DNA of 64,000 nt from Triatoma infestans (GCA_011037195.1 JAAEAF010014807.1:1-64000), one strand, 5' to 3'. Positions 34,452 through 45,170 are shown, counted from the stretch's first letter. Translations and numbers: made by a program. Notes: generated by a model not told the origin, from the sequence alone.

Positions 34452-34959
34452 CACCTATGAAATTACAAAGAAGACAGTTATTTCAAAATAAAATCCTGAG
34501 AATAGCAGTAAATGCTCCTCAGTGGTTCATAAGAAACAGTCAACTCCATAGAGACTTAGGGCTTCCAACAATTCAGGTATTTATTTATGAAAAATTTAAA
34601 AAATATCACTGTAATCAAACTAACATAGTTGGAGCAGTTAAATATAAAAATAGGACCATGTACGGAGCAGCTCCGAGTGAAGCCCCGTCTTCTACAAGAT
34701 ATAATGAAGTTTTAAAAAGTGCCTTAATGACAAACAGTGCAATCTTATAGTGTACTATGTAAATAATTATCTGAACAGTCAATTGTCATTATTACCAAAA
34801 GCAATTAATTAATCATTTTATTCTGCTTTTATCTGATCTATTTTATTTTATGGTTTATTGAAGCTTCGCTTCCTTTGCCATATTGTATGTATATTTAAAT
34901 GTATAATATAATGTAATGTTGAGCTGGTAATAATAATAATAATAATATATATATAAATA
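34452..34959 (+). mobile_element. 5'-truncated Jockey-type LINE with 12 bp TSD
   Basis: AATCTAACATTT flanks it (34440-34451, 34960-34971). The frame 34457-34750 reads FQNKILRIAVNAPQWFIRNS, then QLHRDLGLPTIQVFI, the Jockey C-terminal block, and stops after TNSAIL. A 3' UTR of about 200 bp follows, ending GAGCTGGTAATAATAATAAT, an (AAT)n tail. The frame is uninterrupted, which with the perfect TSD argues for a fairly young insertion. Confidence 0.9.
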
Positions 34960-35149
34960 AATCTAACATTTGTAGTAGAACATTAAAAAAAATCATCATT
35001 CTTTGTTCGGGAACCACATTGCATTATAAATCACATATTGAAAATACAAAGTTAGGTTAGGAAAGTACAAACTAAATTAGAGCCCCAAAACTGGAACCTC
35101 TAAAATCAACTTTCCAATAAAAATGTAAAAAAAAAAAAAAAAATACCCT

Positions 35150-35364
35150 ACGGCGCAACAGGCGGCAATTTGAATAGGGGGGCGTGTGGTAAGCACGCCG
35201 CAGTTCCCACGCCGTTTAGTTCCGGCTTTCGCTATCTAGGGCGCTACTAACTGCAGCATCCCAATTTTTATCACGATGCTGGTCGACTTTGCCCTCACGG
35301 GAATCGAACCCTGACTTCTCGCATGAAATGCGAGTGCGCTAGCCACTAGACCAACGCATGAGGA
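35150..35364 (-). repeat. tRNA-derived SINE, family 2, full copy
   Basis: The minus strand starts CCTCATGCGTTGGTCTAGTG, with A box GTGGCTAGCGCAC, an anticodon-arm-like CATTTCATGCG, and B box GGTTCGATTCC. The body is GATGCTGCAGTTAGTAGCGC and ACGGCGTGGGAACTGCGGC, ending near GCGCCGTAGGG. TAGGGT on both sides may be a short TSD. Distinct from family 1. Confidence 0.75.
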
Positions 35365-36285
35365 CCCTATAAAAAAATGTATAATAAATGAATACACCTA
35401 AAAATCTTAGGTAAGTGAAAAAATATTTCGATAAAAATTGCATAAAATAAAACGAAAAATTCTATTTAGTAATGCCATGATTTATTGGTTGATTAATATC
35501 GACGAATCATTTAAAGTGCTTCATTTTGTGTTTTTTTTTCAACGGATTTCATGCATTCTCCACATCTTCATGTTTTCATAAACAGTGGGATAATAACATA
35601 AATGCAACGAATAAAAAATCACTAAAGAAGTTTACACTGAAATTATCAGGGATACTTTAAAATCAAGACCTCTTGAAAGTGGAATGTATGCACGTAACAA
35701 GTCAATGATCAAAGAATGAGGCTGAGGCTCTAGCAAGGGAAAAACTCAAATGTTTTTCATATCTGCGGAACAAACCACGACAACATATTGTGATAAATAT
35801 CTTACGGCATATCAGATTTGTGCTAGCTAAAGATATCTGATTGAACGTATTGAGTTAATTTACATACATTATCCGCGTATACATTCTTGTTCCTACTCCT
35901 GGTTAGGTCTAAGGGGATATTTCCGGTAAAATTAATTTAAAAAAAAAATTGACATACTCATTTAAACGCCCCCCTCGCAGGAATAAAAAAGAATATTTTC
36001 ATACGAGCTAAAAGATTAAATTAATAAGGCTCTGCATTCAAGTGGAGTTTTGTAAATAGTTTACTTATTAAAACATGAAAGTCAATTGCCCAATTTTGTG
36101 TTCATTTTGGTTGTTTTGTCAATTTGGTGTTTATTTTGTTTTCATTATTATGTTAACCTTATTGAAAAAGTGTTTTTTTTTTTAAACTGTCAGGTTTAGG
36201 TCAATTGATTATCGGTTAGAAAGCCCATGACCGTGATATTCATTGAATTATATTTTAAAAAAGGATTTCTTATTTTTCAATTAAC
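35365..36285. other. AT-rich spacer
   Basis: A short tail of foldback family F (TCTGCGGAACAAACCACGAC) lies at 35762-35782. No gene. Confidence 0.4.
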
Positions 36286-36294
36286 AAACAGCTT

Positions 36295-36649
36295 TCCTCA
36301 CTGGGCATTTTGGTTTAAGGAGACATCTCTATACAATGGGGCTCATACTTGATCCATTTTGTAAAGTCTGTGAGACGGAAGAGGAAACACCCATACATAT
36401 CATGACGGATTGTTTGGCCGGAATAGGATATCGAAGAAGATCTTAAGCTATGTTCTTTTAACGTTTTGGTCCCATTTGTTCGGACTGTGGTAAAACTTAG
36501 ATGGGTAAATAACATCCGGGCCTGGACTTTTGTTCCAGACCCAGTAGATGTTATTCTTTTGGGGTAGCTATATGGGGCCCAGGGTGGCTTTGGATAGCGT
36601 AGGGTTTCGCCCTCCCTTTTCTTGAATAAATAAATAAATAAATATAAAT
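36295..36649 (+). mobile_element. 5'-truncated LINE tail with 9 bp TSD
   Basis: AAACAGCTT flanks it (36286-36294, 36650-36658). Plus strand reads FLTGHFGLRRHLYTMGL, then CKVCETEEETPIHIMTDC, the C-terminal HxxL...C block of Jockey/R1-type LINEs, then a stop. The 3' UTR GGTAGCTATATGGGGCCCAG...TAGCGTAGGGTTTCGCCCTC ends in an (AAAT)n tail. The same 3' end occurs at 41723. Confidence 0.9.
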
Positions 36650-36658
36650 AAACAGCTT

Positions 36659-37171
36659 GGCTACAAACTTGATTAAAATAATCAATTGAGCAAATAGATA
36701 TGAATGTCTAATATTTTGTTTATTAATAAAAAAAAAATTAAATATATTTTATTATTCAGTTTATTACTGTTGGAACATATCTTTTTTTAAATTTAATTTT
36801 CAAACGATTCAATTAGTGATAATAAATTAATGGCAAAATATAAAATGACCTGACAATGGTAACAGTAAAATGAGAAAGTTGTTATTTATTCAACAGATTC
36901 CACCTCATGCCATTGTCCTACTTTTTCTCCCTAGGGTTTTTCTTTTTTGATCCAGAGCTGATTGAAAAAGTTACATTATACCACGGGACCTAGCTGCTAA
37001 CTGTAAGGCAAAAAATAAAATTACTAACTAGGAAGGTAATTGAATTTCAACGTTGGTGTATGAATTATTAAACAACGAGTAAAAAATAAAAGAAAAAAAA
37101 GTGTATCTCGAGTTCTTAATAATAGCAACTAGCGCGCACATTGCTGAAGAATATTTAACAATGAATAAAAA
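36659..37171. other. AT-rich spacer
   Basis: Nothing recognised. Confidence 0.35.
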
Positions 37172-37183
37172 AAGAAAAATATA

Positions 37184-37771
37184 TTTATATTTATTTATTT
37201 ATTTTATTTAATTTGTGAAGCCAAGCGGCCATACAAATGGGTACAGTGCATCTTTACATTATTATCTCTACATAAATACATTATAAAATTACATTATACT
37301 CTTAAGCAGCATTACATACAATCTTTACTTTAATATTACAATTAATACAATACATACGAACCAATCAATTTTATTATAAAAAAATTTAAAACTTGAACAA
37401 AACACTCCATAATTAACAGGTGACGCAATGTATCAGAATAAAAACAGACATTATAAAAATATTATGAATATATATATAGACAATATCAGTATAATATAAA
37501 ACAAATTAAGCAAAATCATTCTAAAAAATAATACTTATACGACAGTCACTCTCACTCATTTATCTATAACTAACGCTCTCAGCTTTAATACATTAACAAT
37601 ATAATAATATAAATCATTCAGCTGGTCAATAGTGGTTACATTTAACAAATCTTGGAGATCTTGAGAGTGTCTACCAAGATAACGAGAGCGCAAGGAGGCA
37701 TAAACGGGACAAACTAAGAGAATGTGGTACAGAGACTCAGGCTCACGCCGTGAACACACCGCACATACTCC
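37184..37771 (-). mobile_element. 5'-truncated LINE tail with 12 bp TSD
   Basis: AAGAAAAATATA flanks it (37172-37183, 37772-37783). The minus frame from 37759 reads CSRREPESLYHILLVCPVYA, then SLRSRYLGRHSQDLQDLL, and stops after RALVIDK: the C-terminal CxxC..H...C block. A 370 bp AT-rich 3' UTR ends GGCCGCTTGGCTTCACAAAT and an (AAAT)n tail. Confidence 0.9.
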
Positions 37772-37783
37772 AAGAAAAATATA

Positions 37784-38123
37784 AAATCAAATATAGAATG
37801 TTTTTTTTAAGTTGTAATATAAAGAAGATCAAGTCTTATAAATAGTGATGAACAGATGTTTTATATTTGATAATTTTCATGAAAGCTACAAAAAGATTTT
37901 CACTTATTAAATTATTACATTTCTAGTTGAATAATTTTCGTGAAAACCTGGACATTTTATCAAAAACCACAACTGCCCACGTATCATTTAATCATCATCC
38001 AGTTCAGCTATGAGAGATAAGTTCAATTTCAAATTCTATACACAGAATTGTGGGAGTTATTACCTATATCAATGCATCGAAGCCTTCGTGGTGATCTTGA
38101 CCGCTTAAACCAAAACCGAAAGC
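37784..38123. other. Spacer, nothing recognised
   Basis: AT-rich, no gene or clear repeat. Confidence 0.35.
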
Positions 38124-38128
38124 GTTAC

Positions 38129-39099
38129 TGTAATAAAATCCGAAGAGAGGGATCTAAAGCAGAAAGTGAGCCACAAAAATCGACAGTCTCATTTACTAGT
38201 TTAGGCTGAACTAGAGTGGGAGAATCTCTTTAAATATAGCTGGTCTTCCAGCTCTTCACACAGCAGTCACAACGCGTCAACAACATTTCTCTTTACTCAC
38301 TCTAAATCTGTCAATACCATTTTTATATATTACTTGTAAAGGCCAGGTAGTTTGTGTTACCTTTCTATTATACAGTATTCAGTTTTACTTCCAGTTTATT
38401 TATCTTTCTACCCAATTCTCTCCTCTCATACCCTATAGAGGATGTGTTGGGTGGAGAGAATTTGTCTGGTTGATGAAATGAGATTGATTTTATTAACACT
38501 GATTACCTAAGATATATTAATTAAGAGACACAGACTGCCTGGACTTTACAATAGAGAAATGTTTAAGGTAGAGTGGTAAATAGGTAAATGACAAGTAGTG
38601 ATTGGATGTATTGAACTGTCCTCAACTGTATCGAACTGTATATCCATGGACTGTCCGTCGCTATATTTATACAGTTTCTCCCACTCCAGTACGAGAGAGT
38701 GTTTGGGTTTGTTTCTCTTCTCTTGCTGTTTTTGGTTTCTGATCTCTCTTTGGTTGCTGTTACATACCCATTATTGATGTAATAGAATCCGAAGAGAGGG
38801 ATCTAAAGCAGAGAGAGAAATGCACGAAAATTGACAGTCTCGTCACTAGTTTAGGCCAGACTAGGGTAGGACAAACTGATTAAGTACAGCTAGTCTTGCA
38901 GCAGTTCAAACAGCAATCATAACGTGTCAACAACTTTTCTCTTCACTCACTCTAAACCTCTCAATACCATTTTATATATTACCTTTACCAGTGTAATGTC
39001 CAGGCAGCTTATGTTACCTTTCTATTATACAGTGTTCAGCTTTACTTCCAGTTTCTTTATGTTTGTAACTTAATTCTCTCCTTCTCATACTTCATTATA
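38129..39099 (+). mobile_element. LTR-B dimer with 5 bp TSD, interrupted
   Basis: GTTAC flanks it (38124-38128, 39100-39104). Copy 1 starts TGTAATAAAATCCGAAGAG at 38129 and resumes after the nested LTR as ATTATTGA. Copy 2 starts TGTAATAGAATCC at 38778 and ends TTCATTATA at 39099. Each is about 315-325 bp, with GGATCTAAAGCAGA near the start and TTTCTATTATACAGT near the end. Only about 3-4 bp separate the copies, so the internal domain is absent. One TSD pair around both copies says they behaved as one unit at insertion or lost the inside later. Confidence 0.65.
38434..38764 (-). repeat. Solo LTR-A nested in LTR-B, 5 bp TSD
   Basis: Flanked by TACCC (38429-38433, 38765-38769). Minus strand starts TGTAACAGCAACC, contains TGTATAAATATAGCGACGG and TAAAGTCCAGGCAGTCTGTG, and ends ACATCCTCTATA. 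Matches the tandem copies at 5584-6229. It is younger than the LTR-B copy it interrupts. Confidence 0.75.
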
Positions 39100-39463
39100 G
39101 TTACACTACTGAATTAGGCGATATCTTACAACTTGCCTATGTATTTGCTGGAACGTTTGATCGCTATCCCCACTTCCTAGAAAGGTTATTTCTTATCCTT
39201 CGACAGAAGATCTTTAGGCCTATAGCTTTCAAAAGTCTTGCAGGATTCCCAGCAAAAAATCAGATAAGACATATTAAGATCTATGGATCTGTTTAGGACT
39301 TTATAATGCAATTTGTGATTTGTTTTTCATTTAGTAGGAAAAAATGGAAATACTTGCAAAATATAACATAAGAATATTACAAAAAAAAAAAAAAACTTAC
39401 ATCTTTATAAGTAATTGAAGAACAACTAACGCTTGGTCAGGAAACACAATCGGTTGGGTAAAA

Positions 39464-40008
39464 AACTCTGGTGTGAAACACGTTGGATCACACGTCTTTC
39501 TCTTATTCCAATTAACATAATTTCACTAATTTTTTTCTTAAAAATTTGCAATGTCTAGATGGGTTGGCCCATAAAATTCAAAACGCTATTGTTCCCTCAG
39601 AATCCCCCCCAAAAAATTTTTTTTCTCGAAAACTGTTTTAATTGAAAGATAAAGGTATTTATGTATGTATATAGTATACGAAATTTAATGAAAATCGTTG
39701 GGGCTGTTTTTGAGAAAATCGCTAAAATCTAAAGAAAATATTGTGTAAAGTTGCATTACTGGTTGATGGATTTAACCCTTTATCAGAAGCGATGGCAGTA
39801 TCTGAACGAAACATCAAGTTTTGGCTTCCTGCGATTTTTTTTGTTTTTTAGATATTCGGTCCAGATAACACACACAGACTATTTACCGAATTTGTTTTTA
39901 AATTTTATTACATCGGGAACTCAGAAGAGTAAAATTAGGAAAACTCCGTTTAGAAAACATGAACACATCGTAATTCTCCCAACTCATTCTATGAGTAAAA
40001 GAAAGTAA
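39464..40008 (-). repeat. Diverged HX copy
   Basis: Starts TCTGGTGTGAAACACGTTGG, CACGTCTTTCTCTTATTCC and ends CTATGAGTAAAAGAAAGT. It carries TGGTTGATGGATTTAACCC and ACACACACAGAC as the microsatellite remnant. Old subfamily, with one internal module. Confidence 0.65.
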
Positions 40009-40661
40009 AAATGTTATATGAAGTAAATTCGTAGTTTTACAGTCGAAGTTAAGTTGAAGTCCAACCTTGGATGCCCTGTTCAAATGATCACGACAATTCG
40101 TCATAAAAAAAAAATTGAAAAATAAAATATATGGGCAACAATTTAATCAATACACCCTGTTTCCCACTTATTCGGAAAAGACTGTGACGAAAAAATTTCC
40201 CTTTGAGTTCTGGGGGTATTTACCAGTGTTAAATATTTATAAGGAATTATTGAATACCCTTAAATATTCTTCTGTTTCTTCTATAATCGTAAAAAAACAG
40301 ACTTTTTTCATACTAAAACTCTTATATCATATTTGAATTAGCATAAAATGAAAACATCAGAATGCTAAGCATAAAAAAATAAGATAAAGTAAAAAAAATG
40401 TATTAAAAGAAAAGTATAAATTCATTTTTGAAATATGATTTAAGACTTCCCCGGAGAGATACGGGACCAAACGTTCTTGATGTTTTGTTTCTTATTTTAT
40501 TTATTCCCGTTATAAAATTATTTTCTAGACTTGCTAAATAATTCAGGAGAATTTACTTACAACGATTGTGAAAGCATACGAAACTATACTTCCAGTACTT
40601 ACTAAGAGTAAGAGAATGTAAAAAAAATCACTCTGTTAATTTCACTAATCTTTTACATTTG
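40009..40661. other. AT-rich spacer
   Basis: The 73-codon frame at 40115 has no motif. CTAAGAGTAAGAGAATGTAAA at 40597 is an isolated HX 3' end. Confidence 0.35.
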
Positions 40662-40663
40662 TA

Positions 40664-41160
40664 GGGGTAGTGAACCCCCACCACTCATCCTCTCTAGCGG
40701 AGAGAAACAGCCCCTCTCGCAAAGAGAGGAGAGGCTCGGCCAGTATATATATGTATATATGAGAGATAGGCAATGAGACATCATTCAGATAGAATTCTGT
40801 TGATTTACACATCAGTTTAACATCGCTCCCGTTCATATCTTCTAAGCCAATGTAAGGGTGTTGTGAGATGTTGGTTATTGATGATGAAAGATAAACACCT
40901 TAAGATTTGGTTTAAGATATATAATTGATATATATATGTATATGACTGTATACCAAAGACTTTACACTTTAGAGTTTAGAACCTAACTGAACTGACCGAC
41001 TGACGTGGCTAAACGATGTGTACGGAGTGTGAAAGAACACAATGATCTCTCATTGCCTATCTCTCATATGTATATATATACTGGCCAAGCCTCTCCTCTC
41101 TTTGCGAGAGGGGCTGTTTCTCTCCGCTAGAGAGGATGAGTGGTGGGGGTTCACTACCCC
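40664..41160. mobile_element. Long-TIR MITE with TA target duplication
   Basis: Arms of about 115 bp (40664-40778 and 41048-41160) are nearly identical inverted repeats starting GGGGTAGTGAACCCCCACCA. TA lies on each side (40662-40663, 41161-41162). The loop is AT-rich and non-coding. The TA duplication suggests mobilisation by a Tc1/mariner-type transposase, but the TIR does not match the mariners seen here. Confidence 0.75.
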
Positions 41161-41162
41161 TA

Positions 41163-41565
41163 CACATTAAAGCATTTAGTATTTTTAATTTAGGTTTATC
41201 ACCACTTCGTCAATATTTACTGCATTGAAATTATTCCTAGACGATTTTTTTTAAATAATGTGAAATTAACATTTTTCACATTGCTATGTCTCATTAAAAA
41301 ATATAAATCATTATTTTATTTATGCAAAAGATACAATGTAAAATTACAGTAGATTTAGATTCCAAATTTGATAGTAAAACCTCAGCTAAGTAAATATCTT
41401 GAAATATTTTGTTTCCCCTAAGCTTAGGATGAGGCGTCAAAAATTGGAGATATGGAGTTTTACAGACAGAAGGCAGTGGGCAAAATGTTTTTTTTCAATA
41501 CATCTCATTTGCCTTTCTCTTTTTTTCTTTTTTTAGCAAAACTCAATTTATTTAAAGCCCAACGA
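41163..41565. other. AT-rich spacer
   Basis: Nothing recognised. Confidence 0.35.
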
Positions 41566-41815
41566 TAGGCCAAGGCTTAACAGGCAGCGATTTTTATTGG
41601 AGGAGTGGCATGTGATAAGCAGGCCGTGGTTTATTTCAGGCTTCTTTTATCAAGGAAAACTGTTTCTGATGATGCACGGTCAACTTGTCTTTGCCCTCAT
41701 AAGAAATCGAACAAATCTAGTGCCACGCTATATGGGCCCATGGAGGCTTTGAATAGCGTAGGATTTTGCCCTCCCCTCCCTTGAATAACAATAATAGTGA
41801 CAAAGGCCAATGCGC
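41566..41815 (-). repeat. tRNA-derived SINE, family 2, interrupted copy
   Basis: Left part shows GGCAGCGATTTTTATTGG, GTGGCATGTGATAAGCAGGC and TTTGCCCTCATAAGAAATCG, parallel to 35160-35310. It resumes after the insertion with AATGCGCTAGCC, the A-box end. Split by the LINE tail at 41723. Confidence 0.65.
41723..41794 (+). mobile_element. 72 bp LINE 3' end inserted in a SINE
   Basis: GCTATATGGGCCCATGGAGG...ATAGCGTAGGATTTTGCCC, ending TTGAATAACAATAA, matches the 3' end of the LINE at 36295-36649. TAGTG on both sides (41718-41722, 41795-41799) is the likely TSD. An extremely short 5'-truncated insertion. Confidence 0.7.
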
Positions 41816-41951
41816 TAGCCAAAATACTAGCGAATGAGAGCATTACCTCCATAACATTTTGGAAAATGAGAAGTATCTGTTGGTTGGCTGATCGGCCGAA
41901 GGGTATCATAAGAAAACACCAAAAATTTTCTTTCAAGTGTTTTTTATTAGT

Positions 41952-41994
41952 AACCCGACGTTTCGACAAACATTGTTTGTCTTCTTCAGGGGCT
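41952..41994 (-). ncRNA. Hammerhead ribozyme-like core, best preserved
   Basis: Minus strand: stem I AGCCC, CTGAAGA, A, stem II GACAAAC-AAT-GTTTGTC (7 perfect pairs), GAAA, CGTC, stem I GGGTT. Stem I pairs AGCCC with GGGTT (one wobble). Stem III is essentially missing, as in the small hammerhead variants associated with Penelope-like elements, which are thought to act as dimers. One extra base separates CTGAAGA from stem II. Cleavage would follow GTC. Activity is inferred, not shown. Confidence 0.6.
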
Positions 41995-42131
41995 ATCTTA
42001 GATTAAAAAATTTGTATGTTCTATCATTACATGTTCAATTACTACTACATGTACAATTACAGTAGTAATTGAAGGAAAAGGATCGTGAGTTTTGGTCTTT
42101 ATTTTGAAAAAAATAAAAAAACTTAAATTCT

Positions 42132-42169
42132 TGCCAACGTTTCGACAAATATATTGTCTTTTTCAAGGC
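42132..42169 (-). ncRNA. Diverged hammerhead-like motif
   Basis: Minus strand GCC, TTGAAAAA, GACAATATATTTGTC, GAAACGTT, GGC. It keeps GAAA, stem II and a GCC/GGC stem I, but CTGANGA is lost. Probably a relative that has decayed. Confidence 0.35.
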
Positions 42170-42373
42170 ATAAAAAATAAAAAAATAAAAACTATTAAAT
42201 AATCTTTAAAACATATCAAACTTGAAAACTTATGTATAATTTTGTAAATAAAAAGTTGAGAACACCTCAACAACACAGAGTGAACAAATAAACCCTTAGT
42301 AATAAGGGTTTATTACCCTTCCGTAGTAATTGAACATGTAATGATAGAACATACAAATTTTTCAATCTAAGAC

Positions 42374-42417
42374 AGCCCCTGAAGAAGACAAACAATGTTT
42401 GTCGAAATGTCGGGTTA
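42374..42417 (+). ncRNA. Hammerhead ribozyme-like core in the direct arm
   Basis: AGCCC, CTGAAGA, A, GACAAAC-AAT-GTTTGTC, GAAATGTC, GGGTT. Same as the minus-strand core at 41952 with one change (GAAAC to GAAAT). Positions of core, stem II, GTC and stem I all agree. Confidence 0.55.
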
Positions 42418-42549
42418 CTAATAAAAAACACTTGAAAGAAAATTTTTGGTGTTTTTTTATGATACCCTTCGGCCGATCAGCCAACCAGCAGATACTTCTC
42501 ATCAATTCTAACGGCCAACAATTGTTACAATTTGATACATTTTGGAAAA

Positions 42550-43085
42550 ACAAAGATTTTTATTATATACTTTTTCAAGAAGGTTAGATGCTTCAATATT
42601 TTTTCCCTCATGCCTCCTCTTCGGCCGAAGGTCTTTTTAGTTCCTTTTTTATGGCAATTTTTTTTTTAAATAAAATTTCACTGAATAATAACGTTTTGCA
42701 TTAAGCCAATATACAAATTAAAAACTCAACATTTTTCTCCAAAGAAATAAAAAAAAAAATTATTTAAAAAATGACAATTAATTAGATGTTTAGACAACTA
42801 ACTGAAGAATTGCTTGATATTTTGTAGAATGGAACCTGTTTTTTTTTGTTTTTTTTTTTTTTAGTTGTTTTTAATAACATCTTATTATTAACACTCTAGT
42901 TGACCTTTAGGAAGCGTGTTTAGATAAATAAACTTTATCTTTCTCTAATTACAATTAATTCAATTTAATTAATAATTTTTATTTTCAAAAATCACCAAAG
43001 TTTTAATTTTTACATTCCATAAATAAGATATGGGATTATAAATGTTTTATCTGATAATGATTTCTATGGCAATGCCTTCTGTCTG
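42550..43085. other. AT-rich spacer
   Basis: Long T runs near 42661 and 42842. No gene. Confidence 0.4.
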
Positions 43086-43478
43086 TCAAACCAACAAACC
43101 TTGTAGAGACAATTTAAATTTAAACCTAACTGACAAATCTTCCGGACACTTCTTACTATAATTTTTTCCGCATTTATGTTTAAATATGATGAGATAAGTT
43201 ATTTTATATGTGCAGTTAACTAATTCAAAGTTTATGGAAAATCGTTGTAAACGTTTTAGGAAGATAAAAAAAATCGCAAGGAACTGCAAACAAACTTCCA
43301 GTAAAGCCACACTTCCGGTTGAAGCATTTTAATGGAAAACCTTTGTGTCGTCTTGTGGTGGTGGTATATAAACGGTATATCAAATGTGAGCTCTTATATA
43401 AACACCATTCACTAACACTTTTTTCGTAATCAGGAAAAATGAAACATGATATTTCCGATGAAAACTCAACTTAAATTT
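43086..43478 (-). repeat. Decayed HX-type modules
   Basis: GCCACACTTCCGGTTGAAGC near 43305, and AATCAGGAAAAATGAAACATG then ATTTCCGATGAAAACTCAAC near 43430-43475, are parallel to the 3' module of HX. Directly followed by a full plus-strand copy. Confidence 0.5.
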
Positions 43479-43604
43479 ACTTTCTCTAACTCCTAGTAAG
43501 AGGAAGTATTGTAATCGTGTGAAATTTTCGATATCGAGTTTTCACCGGAAATATCCGTTTTGAGGTCCCCTTGATTCCCAAAATGTGATTTTAAGCAAAT
43601 TGTC

Positions 43605-43636
<32 letters not shown>

Positions 43637-44468
43637 CGTGAACAGAGCTCAAAAACGAAAATACCGTAGAAAGTTGAAACTTGATATTCCGTTTAGGTAT
43701 CACCATGGCATCTAACAGTGGGTCATCTGTCAAAACTACTCAACCGGAAGTACCACTTTACATGTTAGTTTTTTTTTTTACTTTTTTGCATTTTTCACAA
43801 AAACAGCTCCAACGATTTTCTTTAAACTTGGTATGTCAACTACACATACAAAGTGCTACAACTTTTATTTGAAATATTTCTCTAGGAAAATTCATTTAAC
43901 GGCAGTTATGGGTGAGAGGAAGGGGTTAGGTTACATCTAAAGTGCTATTTCAGTTTATTAAACAATTCCAACATCTAAATAATGTTAATTAGAATTGAAT
44001 ACATTGTTGAAATTCCGAGTTTGAAAAAAATCGGATGACCGAAAGTGCGTTTACTTTACCACCTTTACTAAATGATTTTTTCCACTTTTTCGCGATTTTC
44101 TCAAAAATGGTTCCGACGATTTTCTTGAAACATCGTATATAAACTAAACATACAATGATCTAGAACTTTTATTTAAAACATTTCTCTAGAAAAATTCATT
44201 TAATGTCATTTTTAGGGGAGGGGTGGGGTTATGTTTTTCTCTAAAGTGCTATCATAGTTGATTATAGAATTCTATCATCCAAACAAAATTAATTAGAAAT
44301 AAATGGCTGGCCAAAATTCCGATTTTCAAGGAAATTAGTTAACCGGAAGTGCGTTTTATACAATAGTTTTTCGTCGAATTTCATTAAACTTGGCACACTA
44401 ACTATAACATTTAGCAATTATAATTTTTGAGAATCGGAGTAAGAGAAAGTTGCGTGAGTGTTTCAGAT
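43479..44468 (+). repeat. HX repeat, two-module copy
   Basis: Starts ACTTTCTCTAACTCCTAGTA, AGAGGAAGTATTGTAATCGT; (GT)n at 43612-43636; CTCAACCGGAAGTACCAC; two G-rich modules; ends CGGAGTAAGAGAAAGTTGCG and TGTTTCAGA followed by poly-T. Confidence 0.8.
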
Positions 44469-45170
44469 TTTTTTTTTTCTCGCCGATTCTGTCCAAATTA
44501 TATCCAATTAGAGATAAGTAAAAAAAAAATAGATACTAAGGGCCCCTTTAATATTTGCTTCAGAGATATATCATCTCATGTTTGGAGGGTAAATAAGAGT
44601 GTCTTAAACAGATTTAGAAATTAATGTGATTGAAGACATTTAATTGAACTTCAAAACTTACTAATATCACACTTTTTTTAACGAGTTAATTAAATATTGA
44701 AAAGATAATTAATTGAATATCATTTTTTTTTTTTTTTTTTTAAAATCTTGAATGAAAATGAAATAATACAAGCTGTTCTTGATAGTATAACAATTGTAAC
44801 AATTTTTAAAATCTAATCTTTCACAAGAATTCCTTGATCAATTTGCTGTAGCAAGATAATTGAGTCATATTTAGTGTACCACCCCCCTATAGAGTCATGA
44901 TTAGATTGGTTTGACATTTAGGGGGCGGGAGGAAAAAGAGACCTTTCAACCAGATTTCTCTTCTGCTTCATCACCCCAATCATTCCCACCCCTAGCTAAA
45001 ATGCTGACAAACTCTTGACTCCTTTTATTAAAATCCAAATAAAAGTGAGCCAGCCTAATAATCTTAATAAGATGGAATAGGAAAATTTTATTAATATTCA
45101 TTGAATATCTTGCAATTAGATCTTTAAGTTCCGTAATTAATTTTTTTTTTTCTTTTTTAATTTTATTTAC
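44469..45170. other. AT-rich spacer
   Basis: 44880-45000 is pyrimidine/purine-skewed and more GC-rich but shows no motif. No gene. Confidence 0.35.

Larger units (their letters stand above)
41867..42536 (+). mobile_element. Foldback element G with 13 bp TSD and hammerhead cores
   Basis: ACATTTTGGAAAA flanks it (41854-41866, 42537-42549). The left arm (41867-42048) is an inverted copy of the right arm (42326-42502). The right arm extends 34 bp further to ATTGTTACAATTTGAT, so the inverted copy is truncated. The middle (42049-42325) is AT-rich and carries a third, diverged motif at 42132-42169. No coding capacity. The layout equals that of element 29123-30500 although the sequence family differs. 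Confidence 0.75.

Noticed and set aside
40645..40836. 63-codon gene on the minus strand
   Set aside because: It spans the left inverted arm of the MITE at 40664-41160; the other arm gives the same text in inverse orientation.
41697..42006. Overlapping frames of 69-90 codons on both strands
   Set aside because: They cross the junction of SINE, LINE tail and foldback G, and the same peptide appears on both arms of G, so they are inverted-repeat DNA.
43542..43733. Small secreted-looking protein with a Thr-His repeat on the minus strand
   Set aside because: The repeat is the translated (GT)n microsatellite of HX.
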